Origin: Virgibacillus proomii
GTDB taxonomy: Bacteria > Bacillota > Bacilli > Bacillales > Amphibacillaceae
DNA length: 64,000 nucleotides
Assembly: GCF_900162615.1 (NCBI RefSeq)
Contig: NZ_FUFN01000010.1
Coordinates: 254,149-318,148, forward strand
Direction of reading: 5' to 3'
Shown: piece by piece, positions 44,095 through 53,400 of the stretch
How positions within the stretch are numbered: position 1 is the first letter of the stretch
How the letters are laid out: every line of letters starts with the position of its first letter
Translations under genes and position numbers: made by a program
Notes under the pieces: generated by a model
Told to the model about the DNA's origin: nothing
What the model saw: only the letters and a program-made list of their open reading frames with translations
The model's database searches: none

Positions 44095-44269
44095 CCCGCA
44101 TGTAAGGTGCCGTAAGACTCCCACATAAAAATCTTGAGTGATACAAAGAGTCAAAGTAGGAGAAAACGGCACCTAAATGCCCGATTGGTTCAAGGGCATT
44201 TAGGTCATACCCTTGTGGTACTAACATTCCGTGTGAAAAGCGTTCCACAGGAATGAAGTTTCACTTTAT
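44095..44269 (+). mobile_element. Double-hairpin repeat element, copy c (type A)
   Basis: A 175-bp copy after TTTAT (44090-44094), ending in TTTAT (44265-44269). It starts CCCGCATGTAAGGTGCCGTA. The left stem is GGTGCCGT...ACGGCACC; the middle AGGTCATACCCTTGTGGTAC is shared with copies a and f. The right stem is ATTCC...GGAAT. It lies between the convergent reductase and ankyrin genes. Confidence 0.8.
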
Positions 44270-44336
44270 CGTATAAGAAAAACGATAGCCTTCGCCATAA
44301 AGACTTGGTGATAAGCTTAGTTTTTCGAATAAAATA

Positions 44337-45032
44337 CTAAGCTTCTGCTTGTTTTAGTATTTCTGCTATTTCATGAAATCCACGTTTTTCGGCATGTTGT
44401 AATGGAGTAATCCCATCCTCATCACCAATAGTAGCATCTGCTCCATGATCGATTAGCAGTTGAACGATTTCCTGATGTTTTTTTCCGCCATCACTAAGTA
44501 TAATTGCTTCCATTAACGCAGTCCAATGAAGATTATTAATATGATTAACATCTATTTCTGAACGAGTGAGTAATGCCTTTACAACCTCAACATGCCCACG
44601 TTCTGCAGCTGGAATTAGCGCAGTTCCGCCAAATCTGTTCGTAATCGAGGTATCAGCTCCTGCATCTATTGCTAGCTTTACAATATCTAGTAATCCCTCG
44701 GCACTTGCATACAAAAGTACATTATTTAAGTTGTTATCCCGAATATTAATATCTGCGCCCTGATCGATAAGTGCTTTTACTGTGTTTATTTCATTATTGT
44801 AAGTAGCTGCTAAGACAGCAGTAGTACCTTGCTCGTTAGTTGTATTAATATTTGCTCCGTCCTGAAGAAGTTTTGTCACTTTTGCGGTATCTCCCTTTTC
44901 AGCTGAATAAATGAACGCTTGGTTCAAATCGCTCACCTTCTTATCATTTGATTTAGAGGAATCATTGTTGCTTGTACAAGCTGTAAAAATAATTAAATTA
45001 AGCAATACAATAATAACCGTTTTATACTTCAT
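44337..45032 (-). CDS. Ankyrin-repeat lipoprotein
   Basis: The 231-residue protein has a lipoprotein signal (VLLNLIIFTAC, with the lipobox Cys at about residue 19) and a Ser/Asn linker. Five ankyrin repeats follow (for example AKVTKLLQDGANINTTNEQG, INTVKALIDQGADINIRDNN, VEVVKALLTRSEIDVNHINN). It is probably anchored to the outer face of the membrane and acts in protein-protein contacts; the partner is unknown. SD AGGAGG precedes the ATG. Similar ankyrin lipoproteins occur in many Bacillaceae. Confidence 0.85.
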   Translation of the reverse strand: MKYKTVIIVLLNLIIFTACTSNNDSSKSNDKKVSDLNQAFIYSAEKGDTAKVTKLLQDGANINTTNEQGTTAVLAATYNNEINTVKALIDQGADINIRDNNLNNVLLYASAEGLLDIVKLAIDAGADTSITNRFGGTALIPAAERGHVEVVKALLTRSEIDVNHINNLHWTALMEAIILSDGGKKHQEIVQLLIDHGADATIGDEDGITPLQHAEKRGFHEIAEILKQAEA

Positions 45033-45428
45033 TTTAACCTCCTGATAAACTTAGTTTAACATGTGTCTATTGTTAAAGAAAGTTCAAAAGATTCAACAAA
45101 ATACATTGATTTGGGTTGTGGTAAAGAAAGCGAATGGAATGAATGTCCTAAGTGCAATTGGAAGTTTTGAGCAAAGTCTTTTGGCTGTTAGGAAATTATA
45201 AAATTTGTTCATTGTGGATAATTTCTATATTAAAATTTAAACCTATTATGTCTCTGTGTTTTTTAGTACTCAAGGTAGCTCACTCCCACTTTGGATCGGA
45301 CAGCCTCCTTATCGGAATTTTAGCGTTTGTCAGGACTGATCAATGTTCTAGCAGTTTTGTTTTTTATGTTTCTAACTGTATATACTGTTCTGTCCCTCGA
45401 AATTTTGAAGCTTCGGATTTCTGCTTAT

Positions 45429-45578
45429 CCCGCAAGTAACTGGCAATTTGTTTATCCCACTTCCATACTACGGGGTGAAAACTAGGAGGAAAGTGGAGGA
45501 TTTAACTGCCAGATTATGTTCATTCTAACAATCAGTAGGGGATGAAAGAAAACCCCACTGATGGAAGATTCACTTTAT
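45429..45578 (+). mobile_element. Double-hairpin repeat element, copy g (type B)
   Basis: Left flank CTTAT; the element starts CCCGCAAGTAACTGGCAA. The left stem is CTGGCA...TGCCAG with CCACTT...AAGTGG inside. The right stem is ATCAGTAGGGG...CCCCACTGAT, then GAAGATTCAC and TTTAT (45574-45578). The rest of 45033-45674 has no supported gene. Confidence 0.7.
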
Positions 45579-45674
45579 TATCTTTTTCATTAAAAATTTA
45601 TAAGAAAATTAACTGATTTTATGTTGTATATATGGTATGTTTAGAAAAAGAATTGTTATTTAAGGAGATAGAAA

Positions 45675-46133
45675 ATGCAGATTCGGAGGCTAGATATAAA
45701 AGAACAAATGCCACTCGAGTTGTTGCTGTTAGCAGATCCTTGTAAGGAAATGATTGAAACTTATTTTGCTAGAAGTGAATGCTATATTGCAGAAATCGGG
45801 GAGCAAGTTGTCGGTGTGTATGTCCTGCTGCCAACAAGACCCGTAACTATCGAACTAGTTAATATTGCAGTAAGAGAGGAAGAGCAAGGAAAAGGAATCG
45901 GAAAGCAATTACTCAGACATGCAATCAAAGTGGCAAAGGAAAAAGGCTGCAAAACAATAGAAGTTGGTACTGGAAACTCTAGTATAGGGCAGTTAGCTTT
46001 ATATCAGAAATGTGGATTTAACATGGTTAGTATTGAAAAAGACTACTTTCTGAAGCATTATCCAGAGACCATATATGAAAATGGAATACAGTGCAGGGAT
46101 ATGGTTCGTCTATCGTTAGATTTACAAACATAA
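45675..46133 (+). CDS. GNAT-family N-acetyltransferase
   Basis: The 152-residue single GNAT domain has the acetyl-CoA-binding EEQGKGIGKQLLRHAIKVAK (about residues 71-90), preceded by VNIAVRE. The following TIEVGTGNSSIGQLALYQKC and GFNMVSIEKDYF are typical of the branch with an Asn/Ser-rich motif. Substrate unknown. AAGGAGAT lies before the ATG. It precedes the deaminase gene in the same direction with about 60 bases between them. Confidence 0.8.
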   Translation: MQIRRLDIKEQMPLELLLLADPCKEMIETYFARSECYIAEIGEQVVGVYVLLPTRPVTIELVNIAVREEEQGKGIGKQLLRHAIKVAKEKGCKTIEVGTGNSSIGQLALYQKCGFNMVSIEKDYFLKHYPETIYENGIQCRDMVRLSLDLQT

Positions 46134-46192
46134 ATGCAATTAGCGAGCGGAAAAGGTTGAAAATAAATTCAGTATTAGATGGAGGGATGGAA

Positions 46193-46648
46193 ATGGATAA
46201 ATTTATGGAACGAGCAGTAGAACTAGCTGTAGCGAATGTTCGGGAAGGTGGTCAGCCGTTTGGAGCAGTTCTAGTTAAAGATGAAACAATTGTAGCAGAA
46301 GGTGTAAATGAACTGCATACAACCTACGACGTTAGCGGTCATGCAGAATTATTGGCAATTCGACGTGCGCAAAAACAAATACAAACAAACGATCTTTCAG
46401 GTTATACGATGTATGCAAGTGGTGAACCATGCCCAATGTGTTTGACGGCGATGTATTTTGCAGGGATTAAAGAAGTATTTTTTTGTGCTTCTTTAGATGA
46501 CGCGGCTAGAGCAGGGTTAGGAAAATCAAAAGAGATTTATGAAGATTTGCAAAATCCTAAGGAGGAGCGTTCTCTTTCTATGGTGCAGATGCCATTGCGA
46601 GAAGGTCAGGTGGACCCAATGCAGCTTTGGAAAAAACAGTCTTCTTAA
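46193..46648 (+). CDS. Nucleoside/guanine deaminase-type cytidine deaminase-fold enzyme
   Basis: The 151-residue CDA-fold zinc enzyme has GHAELLAI (His ligand and catalytic Glu, about residues 52-59) and EPCPMCLTAMYFAG (zinc Cys pair, about 82-95). It matches the GuaD/TadA-like group; length and QPFGAVLVKD near the start fit guanine deaminase (guanine to xanthine) better than tRNA adenosine deaminase. The ATG at 46193 is six bases after GGAGGG; the ATG at 46187 directly abuts the SD and is unlikely. Confidence 0.8.
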   Translation: MDKFMERAVELAVANVREGGQPFGAVLVKDETIVAEGVNELHTTYDVSGHAELLAIRRAQKQIQTNDLSGYTMYASGEPCPMCLTAMYFAGIKEVFFCASLDDAARAGLGKSKEIYEDLQNPKEERSLSMVQMPLREGQVDPMQLWKKQSS

Positions 46649-46774
46649 AAAACTCATAAAAACTTGGAGAACCCTTACAAAATCTTCATATATCTATGAT
46701 ACTAATATAGCTCCTGCTTATGATTAAGTCGGTTAATTGGGGAGTTAAGTTTAATTTCACATGAGATAGATGAA

Positions 46775-46875
46775 TCCTGTACGTATGGCAGTAATCTCCA
46801 CTTCCATGCTACAGGTGAAATCTAGGAGGATAAGTGGAGGATAAAAAGCCCCCACTGATTGAAGATTCACTTTAT
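46775..46875 (+). mobile_element. Double-hairpin repeat element, copy h (type B, shortened)
   Basis: CCTGTACGTATGGCAGTAAT starts the copy. CTCCACTT pairs with AAGTGGAG for the left stem. The right part keeps CCCCCACTGATTGAAGATTC, ending in TTTAT (46871-46875). It is shorter than other copies. The remainder of 46649-47479 shows no gene I can support. Confidence 0.6.
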
Positions 46876-47479
46876 CATCAATCAATAAGTCCAGAAATAC
46901 AGGATGTAAACTTTAACTTACAACTGTGTGGTCTAACTCCACTGTCTTAGACGTTATCCGCTTTTAACCTTGTCTTTATTCGTCCATACTAAGTTTGTTG
47001 TGAATTTATGGGTGGATATAGAAAAAGTAGCCATACGGATTTATGGTATAAAGTATCATGTTATATGGGAAACAAAAGGGGATCGTATAAGTATCAAATG
47101 AGGAAGAATTATTGGTCAATTTTCTAATTTGGATTTTTATCTAGGTGTATTTTAATTTTCTTTTGTGTTTTATATTTTTGATGGTGCTTTAACGGACACA
47201 TTTTTTTATTGGATTAATTACGATGTTATTTTTTACGAATCTTGTCCAATCATTAAAAACCCTATTTTAAATTTGTCTTAGCGTGTTTCCTTTGCTTAAT
47301 ATGGAAATATTTTCTTGTTATCCCTTTAACCAGAAATAACCCCTCTATTTACCATTAATCAATGGATTTTGTTTTATTTTGATAAAATGGTAGGAAACGC
47401 CTCCTTATAGAAGGAAATTTCATTTTATCTAAATTTATATTATATTTATTGATAGTAACTATTTTATGGGGGTGCGGCA

Positions 47480-47824
47480 ATGGACTGTTGCTGTAAAAGT
47501 GGTAAAACTATAAACTTAAAGCTAGAAGGCGATATTGGATCTGATCCAATTTGGTGTAAGTTATGTGGCTGTAATTTAGACAGCGAAGACTTGCCGATTT
47601 CTAAGGAATTAGCTAATAAATTAACTAATTGGGCATTCCAATATGGCGAATGGATCGATTGGGAAACAGATAAATTGCTTCCACATGCTAGCGAACGTGA
47701 AAAGCAATTTAATGAAAACGGTCTGATTTTAACAGAAAAGTTAAAGCGGGAGCTAGGTGTTTCCTATGCTGTTGATTATGTACCCTCATTGACCGTGAAG
47801 ATGTATGAACGTATAAAGGGTTAA
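47480..47824 (+). CDS. Conserved hypothetical Cys-rich small protein
   Basis: The 114-residue protein begins MDCCCKSGK and has a second Cys pair, CKLCGC (about residues 26-31), suggesting a zinc ribbon. An acidic, Trp-containing middle (WAFQYGEWIDWETDKLLP) follows. SD GGGGGTG lies before the ATG. Function unknown. It precedes another hypothetical gene by about 30 bases and may share its transcript. Confidence 0.65.
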   Translation: MDCCCKSGKTINLKLEGDIGSDPIWCKLCGCNLDSEDLPISKELANKLTNWAFQYGEWIDWETDKLLPHASEREKQFNENGLILTEKLKRELGVSYAVDYVPSLTVKMYERIKG

Positions 47825-47853
47825 CTATTTAATAAAATCGGTATAAAAGGCTG

Positions 47854-48465
47854 GTGATTCGTTTGGATAGGATAATCGAGTTTACTGTACTGGTTGCCAT
47901 TTTGTACTATATGTTTAGACTTATACAGGTGTTGGTGAAAATGCGACAGACGATCATCTTTCCAAGCAATGTACAAGAAGTGAAAGCATTGAGGAAGTAC
48001 CCTCAGAAAACAGTGGATAATCCTACTTATAAATATCAAAAATCAGGATTTCTTTTAAATATACTAGCAGTTTTATTTATTGCAGCAATGTTTAGTATTG
48101 GTATGATTACGGAGGCTCTTGCATCGAATCATTACCTGTTTATGCTGGCTTTTCTGATCTATTCATATTTGATGTTACAATTAAATCTATTTGCAGTAAT
48201 AGACGATGGGTTATTATTAGGCACCCGTTTTATTCCTTGGGAAAGAATAAATAAATTTTCTTTTACACCAATAGATGTAAATCATAGGTACTATGGTCAA
48301 TACAAGGAGGCAAATGGTGGGTATGTGTTAAAAATTAAAACTAGGATAGGTTTTAGGCAAGTGGTTATTATGTCTGAAGATTTGAAGCAGCAGTTATCGC
48401 AGCTGATGCATGAGCATGTCGCAACAAAAGGGAAAGCAACGGAAAAGGTACATGAATCATCTTAA
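47854..48465 (+). CDS. Membrane protein with C-terminal DUF5673-like domain
   Basis: The 203-residue protein has one N-terminal helix (VLVAILYYMFRLIQVLV) and two central helices (LNILAVLFIAAMFSIGMITE; YLFMLAFLIYSYLMLQLNLF). A soluble C-terminal part with LLLGTRFIPWERINKFSFTP resembles the DUF5673/PH-like membrane protein family. The start is either GTG 47854 or TTG 47863; AAGG spacing does not decide. Function unknown. Confidence 0.6.
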   Translation: MIRLDRIIEFTVLVAILYYMFRLIQVLVKMRQTIIFPSNVQEVKALRKYPQKTVDNPTYKYQKSGFLLNILAVLFIAAMFSIGMITEALASNHYLFMLAFLIYSYLMLQLNLFAVIDDGLLLGTRFIPWERINKFSFTPIDVNHRYYGQYKEANGGYVLKIKTRIGFRQVVIMSEDLKQQLSQLMHEHVATKGKATEKVHESS

Positions 48466-48507
48466 GTTACTTTACCTGTAGGAGCAATCGTCAAAAATTT
48501 AGTTTAT

Positions 48508-48763
48508 CCTGCATGTAACTGCGGTAAGACCTCCACACTTCCATGAAACCCAGGAGGATAAGTGGAGGTCCTACTGCAAATTCAGGTTGACAGGACAGGG
48601 AAAGCCTCTTGAATAAGCATGGCACGCTGAAAAAGTGCTTTTCTTTATTCAAGGATACAAAGGACTACGACAGCGATACATTGCGATTTTTTCAAGGGCA
48701 TTGCGACTTTAGCCTTTGTTTTACTTCAAGGAAAAAAGTACTTCTGTATGAGTTTCACTTATA
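48508..48763 (+). mobile_element. Double-hairpin repeat element, copy i (type B, enlarged)
   Basis: After TTTAT (48503-48507) the copy begins CCTGCATGTAACTGCGGTAA. GCGGT pairs with ACTGC, and CTCCAC with GTGGAG. The expected right end, GAGTTTCAC followed by TTAT, appears only at about 48750-48763, so about 100 extra bases lie inside this copy. Confidence 0.55.
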
Positions 48764-48912
48764 GTTAGGTGATGAGGTGATTCCTCAGGTCAAGGTTTTT
48801 TATAAATTAGAAAAGTTTAGTAGTACGATTAACAGTTAGTAAATATGGAACATATACTAATCCTCTGTGGATACAGAAACAGCCATTGTTTATGGCTCTG
48901 ATAGTCAAAGCC

Positions 48913-49767
48913 TCATGTACAAACATTACCCACTTCCTTAGTTGTAAATAAGTTGCGTAAAACATAGAGTATTCCTTCAGCGTAAGGTTTTGGGGCTATT
49001 TGCTGGTGCAAGGACTTTGCTTCGTCGGTAGCGTTTTGTAATAGGTATCCATGTTTTACACTCTTTAACATATCGATATCATTGCCGCTGTCTCCAAAAG
49101 CTATCGTATGGTTGTACGGGACATTATAGTAATTTTTTACAAATGCGGCAATGGCAGCTTTACCGGTTTCTTGTGGAATAAAATCAACATCATACGCTTC
49201 TTCGGGATCGCCGGCCTTTGGATTACAACGATTTATGTTTACCTGAATGCTGTGATTTTTAGCCTGCTGTTTAATGATGAGTAAATCGTACTCGGTTCGC
49301 ACATCAGACTCCATATAATAATAGTAATTATATTTATACGGGCTTTGGCCATGCTGTGTTTGCTCTTGTAATTGAATACCGTACGTATTTTTTAATTCAT
49401 TATAAAGATGGTGAACCTGATCGCTGGAAAAGCCAGATCGTTTTATTTTTTTCATCCATTCAGGAGATGTTTGAAAATCCCCATTCTTTGTTATAAAAAA
49501 CAGTTCTGTACCTAGATTACTGCCAATAAAATGTGGGTAAAATTTTAGCTTTGCCAGCTCCATTTTATAACGAATATGTTCTAAGCTACTTCCAGTAATC
49601 CAACCAATTTTAACTTGATGTTCACGTGCTAATATATACAGAAAGTCTTCTAATTCCATTAACTTCTCTAATTGAGATTGGCTACGCTTGTGGGGATAAT
49701 AGGTTTCATCGAAATCAAATAATATAAGATAATTCGTTTTATTGGTTGAAGGAAATGTAGATGTCAT
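48913..49767 (-). CDS. HAD-family hydrolase, sucrose-phosphatase-like
   Basis: The 284-residue HAD type IIB protein has motif I FDFDETYYP (about residues 17-25), motif II WITGSS, the Lys of motif III within QETGKAAI, and motif IV GDSGNDIDML (about 231-240). The cap and overall pattern match the sucrose-6F-phosphate phosphohydrolase/SPP-like group. It probably dephosphorylates a sugar phosphate. It is divergent from a LacI regulator with a shared operator, which suggests sugar-linked control. AGGAGG precedes the ATG. Confidence 0.78.
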   Translation of the reverse strand: MTSTFPSTNKTNYLILFDFDETYYPHKRSQSQLEKLMELEDFLYILAREHQVKIGWITGSSLEHIRYKMELAKLKFYPHFIGSNLGTELFFITKNGDFQTSPEWMKKIKRSGFSSDQVHHLYNELKNTYGIQLQEQTQHGQSPYKYNYYYYMESDVRTEYDLLIIKQQAKNHSIQVNINRCNPKAGDPEEAYDVDFIPQETGKAAIAAFVKNYYNVPYNHTIAFGDSGNDIDMLKSVKHGYLLQNATDEAKSLHQQIAPKPYAEGILYVLRNLFTTKEVGNVCT

Positions 49768-49863
49768 TATAAAAACCTCCTAAAAAGTTTTGCTCATTGT
49801 TATAGGCTCTCTAATTAGCTTTTTACATGAAGCCCTACTTCATCTACATTTACTATACGGTCT

Positions 49864-49875
49864 GGGAACGTTCCC
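49864..49875. promoter_or_regulatory. LacI-family operator between the HAD and LacI genes
   Basis: GGGAACGTTCCC is a perfect 12-bp palindrome centred on CG, typical of LacI/GalR operators. It lies 32 bases before the LacI gene and in the upstream region of the divergent hydrolase gene. Confidence 0.75.
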
Positions 49876-49906
49876 GTGTCAATAATAAAAATAGAGGTGT
49901 TAAAAA

Positions 49907-50893
49907 ATGCCCACGATTTTGGATATTGCAAAGCGAAGTGGAGTTTCTAAATCTACAGTTTCTAGGGTTCTTAACAATCATCCACATGTTTCCGAGGCTA
50001 GTAAAAAGAAAGTAATGGAGGCAATTCAAGAACTTTCGTATGTACGAAATGCCAGAGCAGTAAAACTGAGAACACAAAAGAGCAGAATGATTGGTATTGT
50101 TGTTCCAACCATTGATGCTACTTACTTTAGTCAGCTTGTTAGTGCTTTCATTCAATGCTTTCGAAAATATAATTACGGAATTATTATCCATGAAACATTA
50201 TTCAAACGTGAAAATGAATTGGAAATGTACGATAAGCTGTTGCATAAAGAGTTGGATGCTTTAATTATTACGAATTCTTTATATACGGAAAAAGAAATTA
50301 AACATAAGATTGATGATCATATTGTCATTGTGTGTAATGAACAATTTTCCGGTACGGCTCTTGATGTGTTTGGCTTAAATGAAGAAGATGCTATTTTTGA
50401 GGCAACGGAATTTTTGTTAGATAAGGGATGTCAACATATCTATTTCTGTGCAGATTCAATGTTAACACCATTACAGCAAAGCCGCTGGAGCGGATTTAAA
50501 AAAGCACATGAACACCGTGGGTTATCGTGCCCAACTGAAAACAGATTTGATGGGATAAGAACGATTGAAGATGGGATAGTGTTAGGGAACAAACTCTTTC
50601 AAGAAGGTTTAGAGGTAGATGGAATTATAGCTGGCAGTGATTTTGTTGCCGCCGGTATACTGCACGCAGCCAGATTACATAAGATAATCATACCAGATGA
50701 TCTCCGTATTATTGGGTTTGATAATCACCCGATTTGTAAGACGACATATCCGGAATTAACCAGTATTCAAAACAATATAGAGGAAATGGTAGCTGATGCG
50801 GTTGCCTGCTTAACGAATAGAATGAACGGCGAAAGCTTTCCACCAAGAAAGAAAAGCTATCGAGGCAGGATGATTGAACGTCACACGACTTAA
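49907..50893 (+). CDS. LacI/GalR-family transcriptional regulator
   Basis: The 328-residue repressor has the N-terminal helix-turn-helix TILDIAKRSGVSKSTVSRVL (residues 3-22), hinge helix NARAVKLRTQKS and a periplasmic-binding-protein-like effector domain (GIVVPTIDATYFSQLV ... GIIAGSDFVAAGIL). It probably binds the palindrome just upstream, controlling itself and the divergent hydrolase. The effector is likely a sugar or sugar phosphate. SD AGAGGTG lies before the ATG. Confidence 0.88.
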   Translation: MPTILDIAKRSGVSKSTVSRVLNNHPHVSEASKKKVMEAIQELSYVRNARAVKLRTQKSRMIGIVVPTIDATYFSQLVSAFIQCFRKYNYGIIIHETLFKRENELEMYDKLLHKELDALIITNSLYTEKEIKHKIDDHIVIVCNEQFSGTALDVFGLNEEDAIFEATEFLLDKGCQHIYFCADSMLTPLQQSRWSGFKKAHEHRGLSCPTENRFDGIRTIEDGIVLGNKLFQEGLEVDGIIAGSDFVAAGILHAARLHKIIIPDDLRIIGFDNHPICKTTYPELTSIQNNIEEMVADAVACLTNRMNGESFPPRKKSYRGRMIERHTT

Positions 50894-50955
50894 CCTAGAA
50901 GGGCATGTAGTAACTAAGTAATTAAGACTAAAGAGAATTACAGCCATTTCGATAA

Positions 50956-50992
50956 CCATCCATGTGAGCATAAAGAATGCCCACATGGATGG
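50956..50992. terminator. Bidirectional terminator
   Basis: CCATCCATGTG (50956-50966) pairs perfectly with CACATGGATGG (50982-50992). It lies between the convergent LacI and SDR genes. Confidence 0.75.
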
Positions 50993-51026
50993 AAGTTTTA
51001 ATCAATGTTAATTAAAATAACTTGCT

Positions 51027-51818
51027 TTATACACCAACAGAAACAGTTTCTGGTAACGTACTTCCTCCGTCAATAACGATGGATGTACCTGTAATATAGC
51101 TGGATTCATCAGAGGCTAAGAAAGCAGCGAGTTCGCCAACTTCTTCTATTTTACCTAAGCGTCCTAAAGGCACTCCACTAGCGATACCATCGATAACTTC
51201 TTGAGGATTTTCCGGATTTGTTTCTTTTGCCATTTGCTCTGCCATTGGCGTTAAGACATAACCTGGCAATATAGCATTAACAGTGATGTTATCAGGCGCC
51301 ACTTCTCTAGCTAGTGCTTTAGTAAAGCCTAGAATGGCTGCTTTTGTTGTGGCATATGCTGTTTCACCAGGGTCAGCAACCATGGTTCCGGTTACAGAAG
51401 ATAGATTTACAATTCTGCCTTGCTTTGCTTTTTTCATGTATGGAAGAACAGCCTTTGTCACATTCCAAACCCCGTTAATATTAATGTTAAAATGGAAATC
51501 TCTTGTTTCATCATCCATGTCCTCAAAATTTTCTAAACGCACTACCCCTGCGTTGTTAATAAGCGCATCAATACGTTGATATTTTTCAATTACTTTTTTA
51601 ATACCAGCTTTTACGTCTTCCTTTTTCGTAACATCTACTTGAAGTGCCATAGTTTCAAACCCATTGTCTAATAATTCCTTAGCAGTTTCATGTACCTGCT
51701 TGGAAACATCTAATAAGACGGTAATAGCACCATGCTTTGCGAGGACTTCTGCAATTCCTTTACCATTTCCCATTGCTGCACCAGTTATAATTGCGATCTT
51801 TCCTTCCATTTTCTTCAA
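51027..51818 (-). CDS. SDR-family oxidoreductase (UcpA/FabG-like)
   Basis: The 263-residue short-chain dehydrogenase has the cofactor motif TGAAMGNGKGIAEVL (about residues 13-27), NNAGVV (about 90-95), the catalytic Ser in NLSSVTG and YATTKAA (about 157-163), and the end ITGTSIVIDGGS. Substrate is unknown; the closest general types are UcpA and 3-oxoacyl-ACP reductase-like proteins. The TTG start at 51818 has GAGGAGGT eight bases upstream; the ATG at 51809 is too far from it. It is a monocistronic gene. Confidence 0.82.
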   Translation of the reverse strand: MKKMEGKIAIITGAAMGNGKGIAEVLAKHGAITVLLDVSKQVHETAKELLDNGFETMALQVDVTKKEDVKAGIKKVIEKYQRIDALINNAGVVRLENFEDMDDETRDFHFNININGVWNVTKAVLPYMKKAKQGRIVNLSSVTGTMVADPGETAYATTKAAILGFTKALAREVAPDNITVNAILPGYVLTPMAEQMAKETNPENPQEVIDGIASGVPLGRLGKIEEVGELAAFLASDESSYITGTSIVIDGGSTLPETVSVGV

Positions 51819-52340
51819 TTAAAACTACCTCCTCATTATGATGGATGTTTCACCATTTCTAGTATAGCAAATATTATTAACCATTTCGGAAGCTTTTATT
51901 TAAATGTTTGTTAATGTTTAAAAAGACTATTAAATGTATAAATGACAAAGTTTCGGGATTTAACAAGTTTTTAACTGCGTATTGGATAATAGTTTACTGA
52001 AAACCTCTATTAGTGAAAGGTTTATGTCATCTATTTTACACTAATAACTGCACCCGCCTTCACATATTTTTCACATGCTAAATATAGGTTGTTAGCGTAT
52101 AATGGAGGCAGGTCATTCTTGGAGTTACTTCCAATGTCTGATTGGATTTTAAGTATCTATGTATTTTTAACGAAAACAACATATTAACTATTTCTTGTAA
52201 TGTTACCGTAGGAATAAACGCTTGCTTCATTAGGGGAATCATATTATTATCAAGATTCTACTAAGTAGCAGTAAAAATAGCGGTATGAATTATAGTTTTA
52301 AGGGGAAGAAAGTTATCATGAATTGGGGAGGAAATCTTAG
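51819..52340. other. Gene-free spacer upstream of ctaB
   Basis: About 520 bases between divergent genes. I see no supported gene, terminator or riboswitch. The ctaB leader from about 52290 contains GGGGAAG and GGGGAGG purine tracts, the second being the SD. Confidence 0.4.
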
Positions 52341-53231
52341 GTGCCAAAGCAAAAATGGGCAAGTATTTTTGCTAAGACAGTAAAAACGGGCATTATTCGA
52401 TCGAATCTTATTCCTATGTTCGCCGGTTTTACTTTAGCATTATATACATATCAAATAAGTTTAATGGAAAAACTTCCGGAAATTATTTTTGCATTACTGG
52501 GAACTGCTTTAGTAATTGGAGCTGCTGGGGCCTTTAATAATCTATATGATCGAGATATCGATGCTATTATGGACAGAACTAAGTCTCGTCCAACCGTAAC
52601 TGGGGAAATTAAGCCAATAGGAGTACTATGGCTTAGTGTGATCATGAGTATTAGTGGAATTGTACTGCTTGCTTTAACAACATGGTTGGCTGCTTTTTTA
52701 GCTTTTTTAGGGCTGTTTCTTTATGTAATCCCTTATACCATGTGGAGTAAACGTAGGACCGTGTATAATACGGAGATTGGCAGTATTTCCGGTGCGATGC
52801 CGCCGCTTATCGGTTGGGCAGCAGTATATCCAGATATAACACACCCTGCAATCATCGGTCTTTTTGTAGTTATGATTATTTGGCAAATGCCTCATTTCTA
52901 CGCCATCGCTATTCGTAATCATAGGCAGTATGAAGCGGCAAAAATCCCGATGCTTCCCGTTGTAAAAGGAGTAAAGCGAACCTATATTCAAACAAATGTC
53001 TATTTATTAATTATGTTTGCCATTAGTTTTTTGTTTGGGACGTTAAGTTTGGGATTGATGCTGGTTGCGGTATTATTAAGTGTAGGATGGTTAACACTTA
53101 GTATATACCGTTTTAGAGCTAATTCGGAAAAATGGGCAACATCGATGTTTGTTTATTCGCTTATCCATATGACTGTGCTCTTTTCTACAATTATTATTTA
53201 TTCATTAATGGGTATTATTTTCGATTTGTAA
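52341..53231 (+). CDS. ctaB: Protoheme IX farnesyltransferase (heme O synthase)
   Basis: The 296-residue UbiA-family prenyltransferase makes heme O from heme B and farnesyl diphosphate. About eight to nine helices are visible. The Mg-diphosphate motif is NNLYDRDIDAIMDRTKSRPT (about residues 56-75), and a second conserved loop is YNTEIGSISGAMPPLIGWAA. The GTG start at 52341 follows GGGGAGG. No ctaA or cytochrome oxidase genes are adjacent, so it is detached from the usual ctaA-ctaB-ctaCDEF cluster. Confidence 0.92.
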   Translation: MPKQKWASIFAKTVKTGIIRSNLIPMFAGFTLALYTYQISLMEKLPEIIFALLGTALVIGAAGAFNNLYDRDIDAIMDRTKSRPTVTGEIKPIGVLWLSVIMSISGIVLLALTTWLAAFLAFLGLFLYVIPYTMWSKRRTVYNTEIGSISGAMPPLIGWAAVYPDITHPAIIGLFVVMIIWQMPHFYAIAIRNHRQYEAAKIPMLPVVKGVKRTYIQTNVYLLIMFAISFLFGTLSLGLMLVAVLLSVGWLTLSIYRFRANSEKWATSMFVYSLIHMTVLFSTIIIYSLMGIIFDL

Positions 53232-53240
53232 TTGAACATT

Positions 53241-53280
53241 CCAAGCTGTTACAGTACTCTATATGTCAGCTTGGCTTTTT
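53241..53280 (+). terminator. ctaB terminator
   Basis: CCAAGCTG (53241-53248) pairs with CAGCTTGG (53267-53274) and is followed by CTTTTTG, just after the ctaB stop. Confidence 0.75.
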
Positions 53281-53400
53281 GTATAGCTAAGATTAGAATA
53301 AAATAATCGTTGTTTTGTGCATACTTGATTATAATAATGGGAATATCAATTTTATTGTGGCAAAATAATCGTAAGAGGCAAAAAAAGGAAAGGTGTATAA

